A stretch of DNA of 64,000 bases. Source: Candidatus Gastranaerophilales bacterium. GTDB taxonomy: Bacteria; Cyanobacteriota; Vampirovibrionia; Gastranaerophilales; Gastranaerophilaceae. The notes beneath the pieces were generated by a model. That model had not been told where the DNA came from. It ran no database searches and saw nothing but the letters and a program-made list of their open reading frames with translations. Position 1 is the stretch's first letter, and each line of letters starts with the position of its first letter. The stretch lies in NCBI GenBank assembly GCA_944325835.1, contig CALVBO010000006.1, forward strand, positions 1 through 64,000, given 5' to 3'. Positions 51,394 through 59,309 of this stretch are shown piece by piece. The translations under genes and the position numbers were made by a program.

Positions 51394-52041
51394 CTATGAC
51401 GACGAGGTTTCTTTCCAAAATTTTGCGATATTATCAAAACCTTCCCGGGCTTTTTTATCACCCTGGAAATAAATATTACCCAGATAAGCCATACCCTCTA
51501 AAAGTTCTTGATTTTTCGGATATTGCAGCAAATATTCGCCTTCAAGATAATTAGTAACAAGCGCAAACTTATCCGGCATTTCTTTTGAACGAACTACCAT
51601 AAAGTAGAGGCTATCCTGCTCAACTCTTTCAGACTCCCCGCCAGCAACTGACGCATAAATATCTCCGGTACGCAACATTTTGTTATTGTGTTTAATTCTG
51701 GTATCTTCAGGCTCATTCTCATCTTCAGAATATTCCTCAAACATATTCATCTGATAATTGTCAAGCTGATATTGAAGCTCTTTAAGTTCGCGTTCTTTCT
51801 GTTCAATTACATCGGTTTGCTTTTCAATATAATCCGTAAAATCGCGCATCTTGTTAATCTTAGCCATATTATTTTTGGCAGCTTTAAAATCTTCTTCATT
51901 AATATTCCGGATAATATCGTCCTTGATTTTACTAATAATCAATTCAAAGGATTCAAGATTTCCGATACTGGTTATTCTCTCCAATTCTTCAATTTCGCGT
52001 CGTATATTTCTAATTTTGACGACTAATTCTTGTCTTGACAT
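51394..52041 (-). CDS. Phage coiled-coil protein, unknown
   Basis: 215 residues. N-terminal 100 residues are coiled coil (IRNIRREIEELERITS, KQTDVIEQKERELKELQYQLD); an acidic stretch and a small globular C-terminal domain follow. Unknown. Confidence 0.5.
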   Translation of the reverse strand: MSRQELVVKIRNIRREIEELERITSIGNLESFELIISKIKDDIIRNINEEDFKAAKNNMAKINKMRDFTDYIEKQTDVIEQKERELKELQYQLDNYQMNMFEEYSEDENEPEDTRIKHNNKMLRTGDIYASVAGGESERVEQDSLYFMVVRSKEMPDKFALVTNYLEGEYLLQYPKNQELLEGMAYLGNIYFQGDKKAREGFDNIAKFWKETSSS

Positions 52042-52343
52042 GCTTCTTCCCTCTCAAATAAATTTTCTATAACTTCACACAATAGAGTTTCAATTTTTTG
52101 ATAATTATGAATGCGTTCTTTTACTCTGGAAAAGTTCATACCTTCGAGGAAATTTTCACCGGATAAAACAATATCGGCTAACAATTCCTTTAACCGGGCA
52201 ATTCTTTCATCAACCAAATAGCGCACATTCTCGAGCAATTCAGCTTTACTTATCAGTTTTTTCATATCTTCTGCATCACGGTTATTACTTAACGGTGCAG
52301 GATTATTATTCGTCTTGCTCTCTGGCTCTCTGTTCGTGGGCAT
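52023..52343 (-). CDS. Small phage protein, unknown
   Basis: 106 residues from MPTNREPESKTNNN (52343, after AAGGAGG). Disordered start, then helical (LLENVRYLVDERIARLKELLADI). Its middle resembles the end of the terminase small subunit (VLSGENFLEG compared with ILSGENQNNE). Unknown role. Confidence 0.5.
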   Translation of the reverse strand: MPTNREPESKTNNNPAPLSNNRDAEDMKKLISKAELLENVRYLVDERIARLKELLADIVLSGENFLEGMNFSRVKERIHNYQKIETLLCEVIENLFEREEACQDKN

Positions 52344-52473
52344 CCTTGTCAACCTCCTTCTTACAGTAATTATTAAGTTCCTCAATAAGTAAAAAGCCAA
52401 ATGCAAATAATAGCAGGAAAAATATAGCTATTATCAGCAAGCTCATCTCTAAAATTTTTTGTAAAATCTCCAT
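52306..52473 (-). CDS. 55-residue single-pass membrane protein
   Basis: Starts MEILQKILEMSLL, then one transmembrane helix (LIIAIFFLLLFAFGFLLI) and a charged tail that overlaps the next gene's ribosome-binding site and 5' end. The start lies 4 bp past the upstream stop. An Rz- or holin-like role is possible, but it is in the early region. Confidence 0.55.
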   Translation of the reverse strand: MEILQKILEMSLLIIAIFFLLLFAFGFLLIEELNNYCKKEVDKDAHEQRAREQDE

Positions 52474-52476
52474 TAC

Positions 52477-52665
52477 CTATCCTCTTTTTAGTTTCAATAT
52501 GAGTTCAACGCGATTACTAACACCGATTTTTTGATAAATGCGACTTGCATGTTTTTCGACTGTGGTTTGAGAAATGCAAAGCTGCCGGCTGATAGCTTTA
52601 TAACTTTTTCCGCTTAACAGAAGGTTTAAGACCTGGCTTTCGCGTTCTGTCAGTCCTTGCATCAT
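52477..52665 (-). CDS. Stand-alone LuxR-type HTH protein
   Basis: 62 residues, almost only the GerE/LuxR helix-turn-helix: LTERESQVLNLLLSGKSYKAI, LCISQTTVEKHASRIYQKIGV. No receiver or ligand domain. Probably binds DNA as a dimer and regulates phage genes, possibly with the LuxR-type protein at 50744. Confidence 0.75.
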   Translation of the reverse strand: MMQGLTERESQVLNLLLSGKSYKAISRQLCISQTTVEKHASRIYQKIGVSNRVELILKLKRG

Positions 52666-52846
52666 AACTCCCCTCTATATATCTGTTGATCATCTCTATT
52701 GCTCTGTTATGAGCCTTTATAACATTACCCAAATCCTGTTGAAGAGAAACATTTTGAGCTAACACTCTTTCGTGCTCTTTTTTTAATGTAGTTAACTGTT
52801 CACGGAGTTGCTCTTCTTCAGATTGGTCAATAATCATGTCACCCAT
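52598..52846 (-). CDS. Small coiled-coil protein
   Basis: 82 residues: coiled coil (EEEQLREQLTTLKKEHERVLA) and a basic tail (LKPSVKRKKL). Its end overlaps the HTH gene by 68 bp in another frame, so the ends of one of them may be wrong. Confidence 0.45.
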   Translation of the reverse strand: MGDMIIDQSEEEQLREQLTTLKKEHERVLAQNVSLQQDLGNVIKAHNRAIEMINRYIEGSYDARTDRTRKPGLKPSVKRKKL

Positions 52847-52847
52847 A

Positions 52848-53375
52848 TTATTTACTCCTTTTCAATTTTTCCGGTTTTTCGTATGCAATACGTTTAAAAT
52901 GCTTTTTATCAATCGAGATAAATAGATTATCTTTACCGTAGCCATGTTCCCGGAGTAACCATTTTAGATGTTTTGCATCAATTTTATAAATTGTATAAAA
53001 CTTTTTAGTACGGTGAGTTTTTATGGTAATAACATCCCAATCAGCCAAGAGATTCACCAGCGGCGGACAGACATATATGTAACCCAAATCCGGCATTTCA
53101 GCCATATATGTTACCCGATTGCCGCTCCAGTTGAAATATAATGAACAAACTCTTCTTGTAACTTTTTTACAATCATAAGGCTTTGCATAGGGATTATTTC
53201 TGTCATAAGCATCAAAAAATTGAACAAAAATATCAACCCGGAAAACACTAACACGCTCGAATAAAAATTTGACACTGTTATTACTACATTGCATAAGCTT
53301 CTGCGCGATTTCATATTCTCTCGTCACTTCAAACTCGTAAGAATGACCGTTAATTATTTTTGTTATTGTTCCCAT
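52848..53375 (-). CDS. Phage early protein, unknown
   Basis: About 175 residues from MGTITKIINGHSYEF (53375, after GAGGTAGTG). Mixed alpha/beta with many aromatic residues; basic C-terminus. No recognised motif. Confidence 0.5.
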   Translation of the reverse strand: MGTITKIINGHSYEFEVTREYEIAQKLMQCSNNSVKFLFERVSVFRVDIFVQFFDAYDRNNPYAKPYDCKKVTRRVCSLYFNWSGNRVTYMAEMPDLGYIYVCPPLVNLLADWDVITIKTHRTKKFYTIYKIDAKHLKWLLREHGYGKDNLFISIDKKHFKRIAYEKPEKLKRSK

Positions 53376-53423
53376 AAACACTACCTCATTTTTAACCGTT
53401 TTTGCTTCTGACAAGCTTACGCT

Positions 53424-53804
53424 TTAAATTTTATTCCGGCGGCAGAACTGCACAATTTTCTTTCGATTATTAAAATAAAAATCAACCATTCCGGTACGTT
53501 TAATAATCTCAACCCCATTCCTTGCACGTTCAAATGCCGGGATATTTATCGCATTTGCAGTCATTTCATCAGTAACACAAATATTATAGATTGCGCGTTC
53601 AATCATTTTTAACTTCAATGCGTCAGCCGGTGTGAAGCGCCAGAGCCGTGACACGTCAGTGTTACGGGCAGGGCGCGCAACATTATGACTGCGACGTTTC
53701 AAAGTTGACAACGGTAAAGTCGTTGTTTCAACTTTGTCAGGAGCCGTTTGGGCGTCAGCCGGTGTGGAGTGCCGGCAAATTGCACGTTTAACTAAAGTAT
53801 TCAA
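53424..53804 (-). CDS. Small phage protein carrying an in-frame palindromic element
   Basis: 126 residues. MNTLVKRAICRHS and the C-terminal LKLKMIERAIYNICVTDEM ... FCRRNKI look native. Between them (residues about 14-62) lies a palindromic element read as TPADAQTAP ... RFTPADA. Element ends and core match the intergenic host copies, in the opposite reading direction from the copies in 45662-47185. Confidence 0.5.
   Translation of the reverse strand: MNTLVKRAICRHSTPADAQTAPDKVETTTLPLSTLKRRSHNVARPARNTDVSRLWRFTPADALKLKMIERAIYNICVTDEMTANAINIPAFERARNGVEIIKRTGMVDFYFNNRKKIVQFCRRNKI
53623..53775. repeat. Palindromic element inside the 53424-53804 gene
   Basis: It starts and ends with GCGTCAGCCGGTGT. 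It contains GGGCAGGGCGCGCAACATTATGACTGC-like core sequence and the stem CAAAGTTGA/TCAACTTTG. Length is compatible with keeping the frame. Confidence 0.75.
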
Positions 53805-53816
53805 TATTTTTCTCCT

Positions 53817-54059
53817 CTACGCTTTGGCTGTTTTTGCCTGAAATTTTACAACCTTTTCCGATTTCATATTCAACTTCGATTGTATTTCCGCCTGCTGTTT
53901 AATAAACTCCTCAAGTTTATCCTTGAGGAAATAAATACGCCTGCCAATTTTCACTGTCAATGTTCTTGGTAGTACTCCAGTAAATAGCCAATTATCTATT
54001 GTATGGCGAGTTTTGAAATCAAAAAATTTCATCACATCTTCGTAGCTCATTAGTTCCAT
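53817..54059 (-). CDS. Excisionase-like HTH protein
   Basis: 80 residues from MELMSYEDVMKFFDFK (54059, after GAGGTATAT). A MerR/excisionase-type helix-turn-helix (FFDFKTRHTIDNWLFTG, then KIGRRIYFLKDKLEEFIKQ) with a basic tail. It could be the directionality factor of the integrase or an early regulator. Confidence 0.65.
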   Translation of the reverse strand: MELMSYEDVMKFFDFKTRHTIDNWLFTGVLPRTLTVKIGRRIYFLKDKLEEFIKQQAEIQSKLNMKSEKVVKFQAKTAKA

Positions 54060-54111
54060 AATATATACCTCACTTTTTATGTAATGAAGAACCGGCTCAT
54101 CCGGTCTTTCT

Positions 54112-54462
54112 TTATCTACTGACTGGCACATACTCGCTGCGCAGCTCATCATACTCAACTCGTTCACACTTCCAGCCGACAAGTTCAATTTTAGAAACCT
54201 CTTTTTCAGCACCTTGCGGCGTGAATTTCGATTCAGAGATTTTACCGACAACGGAAACATAATCACCCTCGCGGATAGTGTTCATAACTTTGTCAGCAAG
54301 TTCATTTTTTTGAGTATTGAAAAATTTAATAAAAAAATTATTCCAAGACTCTTTATTTTTTTTAACGCCGAGGTTAATGGTGGTGACACCGACTCCTTTT
54401 TCGGAATATCTCATGTCTATCCACCCAACCCGGCCTAATAAAGTAAACTGGTTAGTTAACAT
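54112..54462 (-). CDS. ssb: Single-stranded DNA-binding protein
   Basis: 116 residues from MLTNQFTLLGRVGW (54462, after GAGGAG). OB-fold SSB with GVTTINLGVKKNKESWNNFF, KVMNTIREGDYVSVVGKISESKF and a C-terminal end lacking the acidic DDDIPF-type tip. Supports phage replication. Confidence 0.85.
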   Translation of the reverse strand: MLTNQFTLLGRVGWIDMRYSEKGVGVTTINLGVKKNKESWNNFFIKFFNTQKNELADKVMNTIREGDYVSVVGKISESKFTPQGAEKEVSKIELVGWKCERVEYDELRSEYVPVSR

Positions 54463-54664
54463 TTTTCTGCTCCTCTTCAAATAAATATTCAAGCGTAACA
54501 TTAAGCCCCAAAAGTGATTTTATCTTTTTACACTCTTTTAATGTAAATTGCGTCTTTCCGCGCAATTTAGAAAACAAACTTGTTTCTGCAATACATAATT
54601 GCTGCGCAATATATTTCTTTGAAAAATCACTTTTCGCAATTTCTGCAATCAAATTTGGAAACAC
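54452..54664 (-). CDS. Cro-like early regulator (XRE-type HTH)
   Basis: 70 residues. Helix-turn-helix around YIAQQLCIAETSLFSKLRGKTQF, the first gene of the leftward operon, divergent from the repressor. By position it acts like Cro. Confidence 0.7.
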   Translation of the reverse strand: MFPNLIAEIAKSDFSKKYIAQQLCIAETSLFSKLRGKTQFTLKECKKIKSLLGLNVTLEYLFEEEQKNVN

Positions 54665-54681
54665 TTCGATTTCTCCTGTAG

Positions 54682-54851
54682 TTTAATACTGTCAATAACA
54701 TTTAAATACAGCCTCGACAAAATCAATTGTACATCATTTTAATAATGTGTCAAGTATTATTTTGCATTTTAATACTGTTTATTTTCATAAAACGCAATAG
54801 TTCACTGTAAAATATAACAATTTTAATATTTTTACTGCATTATAATAATGT
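54682..54851. promoter_or_regulatory. Lysogeny operator region with four TTTAATA[C/A]TGT repeats
   Basis: Four direct copies of TTTAATA[C/A]TGT-like sequence (54682-54692, 54738-54748, 54768-54778, 54841-54851) fill the gap between the divergent repressor and Cro-like genes. The leftward promoter TTGACA (54748-54753, minus)/16 bp/TACAAT (54726-54731) overlaps the second copy. TATAAT at 54841-54846 may be the -10 of the repressor, inside the fourth. This is the expected layout of a genetic switch. Confidence 0.7.
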
Positions 54852-54867
54852 TAAGGAAACGTAATAT

Positions 54868-55245
54868 ATGGACGAACTAAGCAAAGAAAAATTAAATATA
54901 ATTAAAAACAGCAAAAATTTCACAAATGCAAAAATCGCCGAATTAACAGGAATCAAATTGTCTACAATTGACAAAATTTTCAGCGGTGCTAATAAAAATC
55001 CTACGCTAGACACGCTAAAAAAAATTGCAAAAATTTTAGATTGCAGTATTGATGATTTTATTAATTACGAAGAAGAACCAACATCACCGTATTATTTAGA
55101 CCGCAAAACCGGCGAACTAGCTCAAGAAATTCATGATAATCCGGACTTAAGAATATTATTAGACGCATCAAAGGATCTATCTCCTGAAGATCTAAAAACT
55201 GTCATAACTATTGCACAAAAAATCAAAGGAAATACTAATGGATAA
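54868..55245 (+). CDS. Phage repressor (CI-like, XRE family)
   Basis: 125 residues. N-terminal helix-turn-helix (FTNAKIAELTGIKLSTIDKIFSGANKNP) and a short C-terminal helical part (LLDASKDLSPEDLKTVITIAQKI), no LexA-type peptidase domain. It overlaps an ImmA-like gene, so it is likely removed by that protease, as in ImmR/ImmA pairs. Confidence 0.85.
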   Translation: MDELSKEKLNIIKNSKNFTNAKIAELTGIKLSTIDKIFSGANKNPTLDTLKKIAKILDCSIDDFINYEEEPTSPYYLDRKTGELAQEIHDNPDLRILLDASKDLSPEDLKTVITIAQKIKGNTNG

Positions 55246-55456
55246 TATTATGGTAATTTACGACAATTTACCAACCAAAGTAAAAGGTTTTACAATGCAT
55301 CATGCTGGTGACGATTATTATACAATTATTTTAAATTCGCGGATGTCGCATGAGTGCCTGTTAAATACATATAAACATGAATTAAGGCATATCTGCCGTA
55401 ATGACTTCGCGTGTGCATTAGATGTAAATATTATTGAAAATGTGGTTCATAAATAA
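55238..55456 (+). CDS. ImmA/IrrE-like metalloprotease (short form)
   Basis: 72 residues from MDNIMVIYDNLPTKV (55238; overlaps the repressor stop by 8 bp). The HExxH zinc motif (KHELRHICRNDF) is present. At this length it is a minimal catalytic core, as in many phage ImmA proteins next to their repressor. It would cut the repressor on induction. Confidence 0.75.
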   Translation: MDNIMVIYDNLPTKVKGFTMHHAGDDYYTIILNSRMSHECLLNTYKHELRHICRNDFACALDVNIIENVVHK

Positions 55457-55475
55457 ACTAAAAAAAGGAGTTAAA

Positions 55476-55928
55476 ATGCACATAAAAATACTGTTATCAA
55501 TTATTTTAATCGGGTTCATATTTACTGTTTCAGGTTGTGGCCAAAGTCAGGTAAAAACGACACAAACTACAATAGAAAATCCTGTCAATCTTGCTGCACC
55601 ATTGCTGGTAAACAATTTAAAATCTGTATTAAATAATGGTTGGGAAATCGTTGATACAAATAAAATTTATATTACTAAATCGAACGATTTTCAAAATGCT
55701 TATTTTGTAGGAACACTCATTAAAAATTCTAGCCAAATATATAACTGCATCTGGTTTACAAATAGTGATACAATGAGTGGGGATGTTAATTCTGCAAATG
55801 ATTATGCAATACAAGCGACATCGTTACCTGACGCAAGAAAATCTCAAGTCGGCGTAAATGTATACGATGATGGATATTCCCGAATCAATTCAAAACTATT
55901 AGCAGACTGGAATATGTTAAACAAATAA
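55476..55928 (+). CDS. Prophage lipoprotein (superinfection-exclusion candidate)
   Basis: 150 residues from MHIKILLSIILIGF (55476, after AAAAGGAG). A lipoprotein signal with lipobox V-S-G-C21. The mature part (GQSQVKTTQT ... NSKLLADWNMLNK) has no known domain. It lies between repressor/ImmA and integrase in the lysogeny module, where some temperate phages (for example TP-J34 with ltp) place a lipoprotein that blocks DNA entry by related phages. That role is inferred from position only. Confidence 0.6.
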   Translation: MHIKILLSIILIGFIFTVSGCGQSQVKTTQTTIENPVNLAAPLLVNNLKSVLNNGWEIVDTNKIYITKSNDFQNAYFVGTLIKNSSQIYNCIWFTNSDTMSGDVNSANDYAIQATSLPDARKSQVGVNVYDDGYSRINSKLLADWNMLNK

Positions 55929-55944
55929 AAATAACATCAATCTG

Positions 55945-57108
55945 GTGAATAGGACAATGACAGTAAGAAAAAAAGGAAATAAGTGGTATTGTAGATTTCA
56001 AATAGACGGGATTCGATATGAACGTCCCTGCAAGGCTGCGACTGATGAAAAAAGTGCCTTAAAATGTGAAGTAATAATTAAATCCGAAATAATGCGCGGT
56101 AATTATGATTTTGGGAAAACCGAAAATGCAGCAAAACTAAAAGACGGTATTGATTTATTCGAGAATTATTCAAAAGGAAACAAATTAAGCTACGCATCAG
56201 ATAAAAGTTATATAAAAAAAATCGTTCAATATTTTGGTTTAAATTATCCTCTAAAATCAATAACGCCAAACAAAATAGAAGATTTCAAAAATTCGCTAAA
56301 AACATACTCTGTAAAACAAAAAATAAAGCTAAAAAATCCGGAATATGGTTTAAATGAATGTCGTAAACAATATATTTATAAGGAAACAGATGTAATAAAA
56401 GAACGTACAAACGCCACTGTAAATCGTTATATAGAAGTATTAAGCAAAATGTTTAATCTTTGTATTGAAAATAAATTAGCAAAAGAAAATCCGTGCCAGA
56501 GTATAAAACAGCTACGAGAAGAAAATTTCAAAATCCGATTTTTAACAGAAGAAGAACAAAAACGTTTATTTAGTGCATTAGAATACCACTCAACTGTAAA
56601 CGATCAGAATGGAAATTTACACGAAATATATCCATATTTATACCTAAAGCCTATTATTACGTGTGCACTACTAACCGGTATGCGCAAAAGTGAAATTTTA
56701 AACTTACAATGGCAGCAAATTGATTTTCAAAAAGGCTTTATTGAAGTTTTACGAACAAAGAGTGGCAAAGCTCGCAAGATACCTATTTCAAACAAACTTG
56801 AGGCGACACTCAAGGAACTTTTTGCAACTTCTGACAATATTTATGTTTTTATTAATCCTGCCACCAATAAACCCTATGTAGATATCAAAAAATCATTTAA
56901 AACGCTTTTAAAACAGGCACAAATAACGAATTTTAGATTTCATGATTTACGGCACACCGCAGCGACACGGATGGTTGAGAGTGGCATTGATTTAGTAGTT
57001 GCACAAGAAATATTAGGTCATGCAAACATTCAAACGACAATGCGCTATGCACATCCCGTACCGGAACGCAAAAAACATGCAATTGATGCATTAAATAATT
57101 ATTTCTAA
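55945..57108 (+). CDS. int: Tyrosine integrase
   Basis: 387 residues (GTG at 55945 or ATG at 55957). An arm-binding N-terminal domain and a core-binding domain (TPNKIEDFKNSLKTYS) precede the catalytic domain: TGMRKSEILNLQW (Arg), RTKSGKARKIPI (Lys), HDLRHTAATRM and LGHANIQTTMRYAH (His-Arg-His and the nucleophile Tyr). It lies 110 bp from attR and directs recombination in tRNA-Met. Confidence 0.97.
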   Translation: MNRTMTVRKKGNKWYCRFQIDGIRYERPCKAATDEKSALKCEVIIKSEIMRGNYDFGKTENAAKLKDGIDLFENYSKGNKLSYASDKSYIKKIVQYFGLNYPLKSITPNKIEDFKNSLKTYSVKQKIKLKNPEYGLNECRKQYIYKETDVIKERTNATVNRYIEVLSKMFNLCIENKLAKENPCQSIKQLREENFKIRFLTEEEQKRLFSALEYHSTVNDQNGNLHEIYPYLYLKPIITCALLTGMRKSEILNLQWQQIDFQKGFIEVLRTKSGKARKIPISNKLEATLKELFATSDNIYVFINPATNKPYVDIKKSFKTLLKQAQITNFRFHDLRHTAATRMVESGIDLVVAQEILGHANIQTTMRYAHPVPERKKHAIDALNNYF

Positions 57109-57135
57109 TATTTTTAGTTATATTTAATTAGCACT

Positions 57136-57156
57136 AATGGGGAAATAGTGGGGAAG
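57136..57156. promoter_or_regulatory. Candidate right integrase arm-binding site
   Basis: AATGGGGAAATAGTGGGGAAG, 62 bp inside attR and 19 of 21 positions identical with 19578-19598. Confidence 0.6.
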
Positions 57157-57187
57157 AAATCGAGAGTATGTATAACATAATAAAAAA

Positions 57188-57209
57188 GACAAGGGTTAAA
57201 AACCTTGTC
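57188..57209 (-). terminator. Phage-supplied terminator for tRNA-Met
   Basis: Stem GACAAGG/CCTTGTC followed on the minus strand by TTTTTTATT, 19 bp past the 3' end of the regenerated tRNA. The original host terminator is now at 19389-19423, on the far side of the prophage. Confidence 0.8.
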
Positions 57210-57217
57210 AATATTTG

Positions 57218-57271
57218 TTCTTTATACTAGCTGGGGACAGATTCGAACTGTCGACCTTTCGGGTATGAGCC
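57218..57271. other. attR
   Basis: 54 bp identical with attL (19418-19471). It forms the 3' half of the intact tRNA-Met. Confidence 0.95.
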
Positions 57272-57301
57272 GAACGCTCTCACCAACTGAGCTACCCAGC
57301 C
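57228..57301 (-). tRNA. tRNA-Met (anticodon CAT)
   Basis: 74 nt on the minus strand: acceptor GGCTGGG paired with CCCAGCT (G-U at the first pair), D-arm, anticodon loop CTCATAC (CAT), T-arm GTTCGAATC. CCA not encoded. A lysidine-modified Ile-CAT tRNA is possible, but elongator Met fits better. Its 3' half is the attachment site. Confidence 0.9.
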
Positions 57302-57424
57302 ATGTTTCTTTTTCGCTCAAGTCCTATTCTCACACAAACATTCTCAAAAATCAACCCTAATCTTTACTTTATTGTTAATTTTTTAATTTTATAATAAAAT
57401 GTTTTTAAAGGGTATGTGTGAATT

Positions 57425-58375
57425 ATGCGGCAGTATTTATATACTAAAGAAGTCAGCTATAATGCTATATTTTATAGTGCTTTTAAAGCTCTTATTGTGT
57501 TTGAACTGCTTTTAGCTTCTCCTAAAACGCTCGATCAAATAAGGGATTTTCTTGTAAAACTGCCTTACATAAAATCCACTATTTCTAAAGATACGCTCAG
57601 AGTTTATATTAATACCTTCAAATGTGCAGGATGCACAGTAGAGAAAAAACTTACAGGTGAAAAGCGCAGAGAATACTCCTACTTCATACCTGATAATCCC
57701 TTCCGGCCCGTAATTTCCGAAACCCAGGCGCAAAAGCTGTTTGAAATTTACGACATAATCATGTATAACATGCCTTTTGAAGAGTTGCTGAAAGTTGAAA
57801 TACTCATTAAAAAACTTGACAGATGTTTTAAAGACAAAATTTTCCATGAACTATACGAGCGGCATTCAGTATTAAAAGATTGTGATTTTAATCTTCTCAA
57901 AGAACTGGAGCAATGCTGCAAAGAAAACGCACTGGTGACGGTTCTATATAATTCTCCGCGCTCCGGCTTTAAAGAAATCCCTATTATTGCGCATAATATG
58001 AAAATTCAAAACTATAAACTATATCTGGAAGGTTTTGGCATGGAGTATAAAGAAGAAGCAATTTTCCTTTTAAGCAGAATAGTAAAAATTACAAATATTA
58101 TCCCCGGAGAAGAAGTTAATGTTCCGGCTGATAACTCCTTTGTTATAACATTTGAGCTTTACGACCCGGACGAAAAACTCACCGAAAATGAAATTGTTAT
58201 TTCAAAATCAGGAAATACCAGAGTTATACAACACAAAACAAACAACAAAATGCTCTCCACTCAAAGATTTTTACAACTGGCGGATTCATGCAAAATCCTT
58301 GAACCTGCAAGCTATAAACAGGAATTTATCTCGGCGCTGAAAGCCGCAAAAGAGGTCTACGTATATGGAAACTAG
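57425..58375 (+). CDS. WYL-domain type regulator, copy 1
   Basis: 316 residues. An N-terminal winged-helix region (FKALIVFELLLASPKTLDQIRDFL, then DTLRVYINTFKCAGCTVEKK) precedes a WYL-like domain (ENALVTVLYNSPRSGFKEIPIIAHNMKIQNYKLYLEGF) and a C-terminal extension. It overlaps copy 2 by 11 bp. WYL proteins sense small ligands or single-stranded DNA and control transcription. Confidence 0.65.
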   Translation: MRQYLYTKEVSYNAIFYSAFKALIVFELLLASPKTLDQIRDFLVKLPYIKSTISKDTLRVYINTFKCAGCTVEKKLTGEKRREYSYFIPDNPFRPVISETQAQKLFEIYDIIMYNMPFEELLKVEILIKKLDRCFKDKIFHELYERHSVLKDCDFNLLKELEQCCKENALVTVLYNSPRSGFKEIPIIAHNMKIQNYKLYLEGFGMEYKEEAIFLLSRIVKITNIIPGEEVNVPADNSFVITFELYDPDEKLTENEIVISKSGNTRVIQHKTNNKMLSTQRFLQLADSCKILEPASYKQEFISALKAAKEVYVYGN

Positions 58376-59309
58376 CACAAAACAGGTCGACAGCTGCATA
58401 AAAATGTTTGCACTACTAAAATTGTTATTAGAGGATAATGCCAATTTCAGTCAGGTCATAAAGGTTATTTCTGATGAAGAAAGTTCTATTTCCCCTGCAA
58501 ACAGTATCCACAGCGTAACTTTAAACAAATATCTTAATACCTTAAAGCTCTTCGGGCTTAATGTAAAAAAAGAAAAAGGCAAATACCATTTAATAAATCC
58601 TCCTTACAAAATTGATTTAAATCAGGAAGATTTACATGCTTTTATGCTTATCAAAAATTGTGCTGCGAATATTTACAGCAATGAAAATCCAAATGATTAT
58701 GAATTTGAAAAATTTATCAAATCTTTTGAACTCCGGTTTTCCGAAGCCACGCAAATGCTTATGAAGAAAAATGAGTCTGCTAATAAAGCAGATTTCAGCT
58801 TCTATTACGATAAATTTACAAATAAAGTAGAAACATGTTCAAAGTTCTGCAAAGAGGATTATAGAGTTGAAATAATCTATTATATCACACGTTCCGGCAA
58901 AAAGCAGGAAAAGAAAATCACGGCAAAAGCGCAAAATCTTTTATACAGACGCGGAACCGTCCGGCTGCAGGTTGTTGATTTAACTTCCGGAGAACCGGCC
59001 GTAATTTCGCTTGATAATATAATCAGCATAAAACAATTACCGAATAAAATTCCGCCGACATTGAATACAAACAGGGTTACGGTTTACGGACTGCGCGGAA
59101 GGCTTGCTAAAAATTATACATTAAGACCGTGGGAATACTCGCGGGGAATTGAAAACGGCTGGCTCGTTATTGTTAATAAAGATGAAAGCGAAGAAGAATT
59201 AACAAAAAGGCTTCTGAAATACGGCGCCAATTGCAAAGTTCTTAACCCGACAGGTTTCAGAGATAAAATTCTCTCAATTTATGAGGACACATTAAAGTTA
59301 TATGATTAA
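58365..59309 (+). CDS. WYL-domain type regulator, copy 2
   Basis: 314 residues with the same order of parts: HTH (FALLKLLLEDNANFSQVI, SVTLNKYLNTLKLFGLNV), WYL-like core (DYRVEIIYYITRSGKKQEKKI ... LLYRRGTVRLQVVDLTSGE) and C-terminal domain. The overlapping pair recalls actinobacterial PafB/PafC, which work as a heterodimer; that role is not shown here. Confidence 0.65.
   Translation: METSTKQVDSCIKMFALLKLLLEDNANFSQVIKVISDEESSISPANSIHSVTLNKYLNTLKLFGLNVKKEKGKYHLINPPYKIDLNQEDLHAFMLIKNCAANIYSNENPNDYEFEKFIKSFELRFSEATQMLMKKNESANKADFSFYYDKFTNKVETCSKFCKEDYRVEIIYYITRSGKKQEKKITAKAQNLLYRRGTVRLQVVDLTSGEPAVISLDNIISIKQLPNKIPPTLNTNRVTVYGLRGRLAKNYTLRPWEYSRGIENGWLVIVNKDESEEELTKRLLKYGANCKVLNPTGFRDKILSIYEDTLKLYD

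Larger units (their letters stand above)
19418..57271. mobile_element. Prophage (37.9 kb) integrated in the 3' end of tRNA-Met
   Basis: It is bounded by a 54-bp perfect direct repeat (19418-19471 and 57218-57271) that is the 3' part of tRNA-Met plus flank. The integrase gene lies next to the right end beside the regenerated tRNA. It holds a complete set of lysogeny, early, packaging, head, contractile tail and lysis genes. Head genes resemble lambda (gpA, gpB, ClpP-like protease with nested scaffold, gpD, gpE), while tail genes resemble Mu and other myophages. No structural gene is obviously broken, so it may be inducible. Confidence 0.95.
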
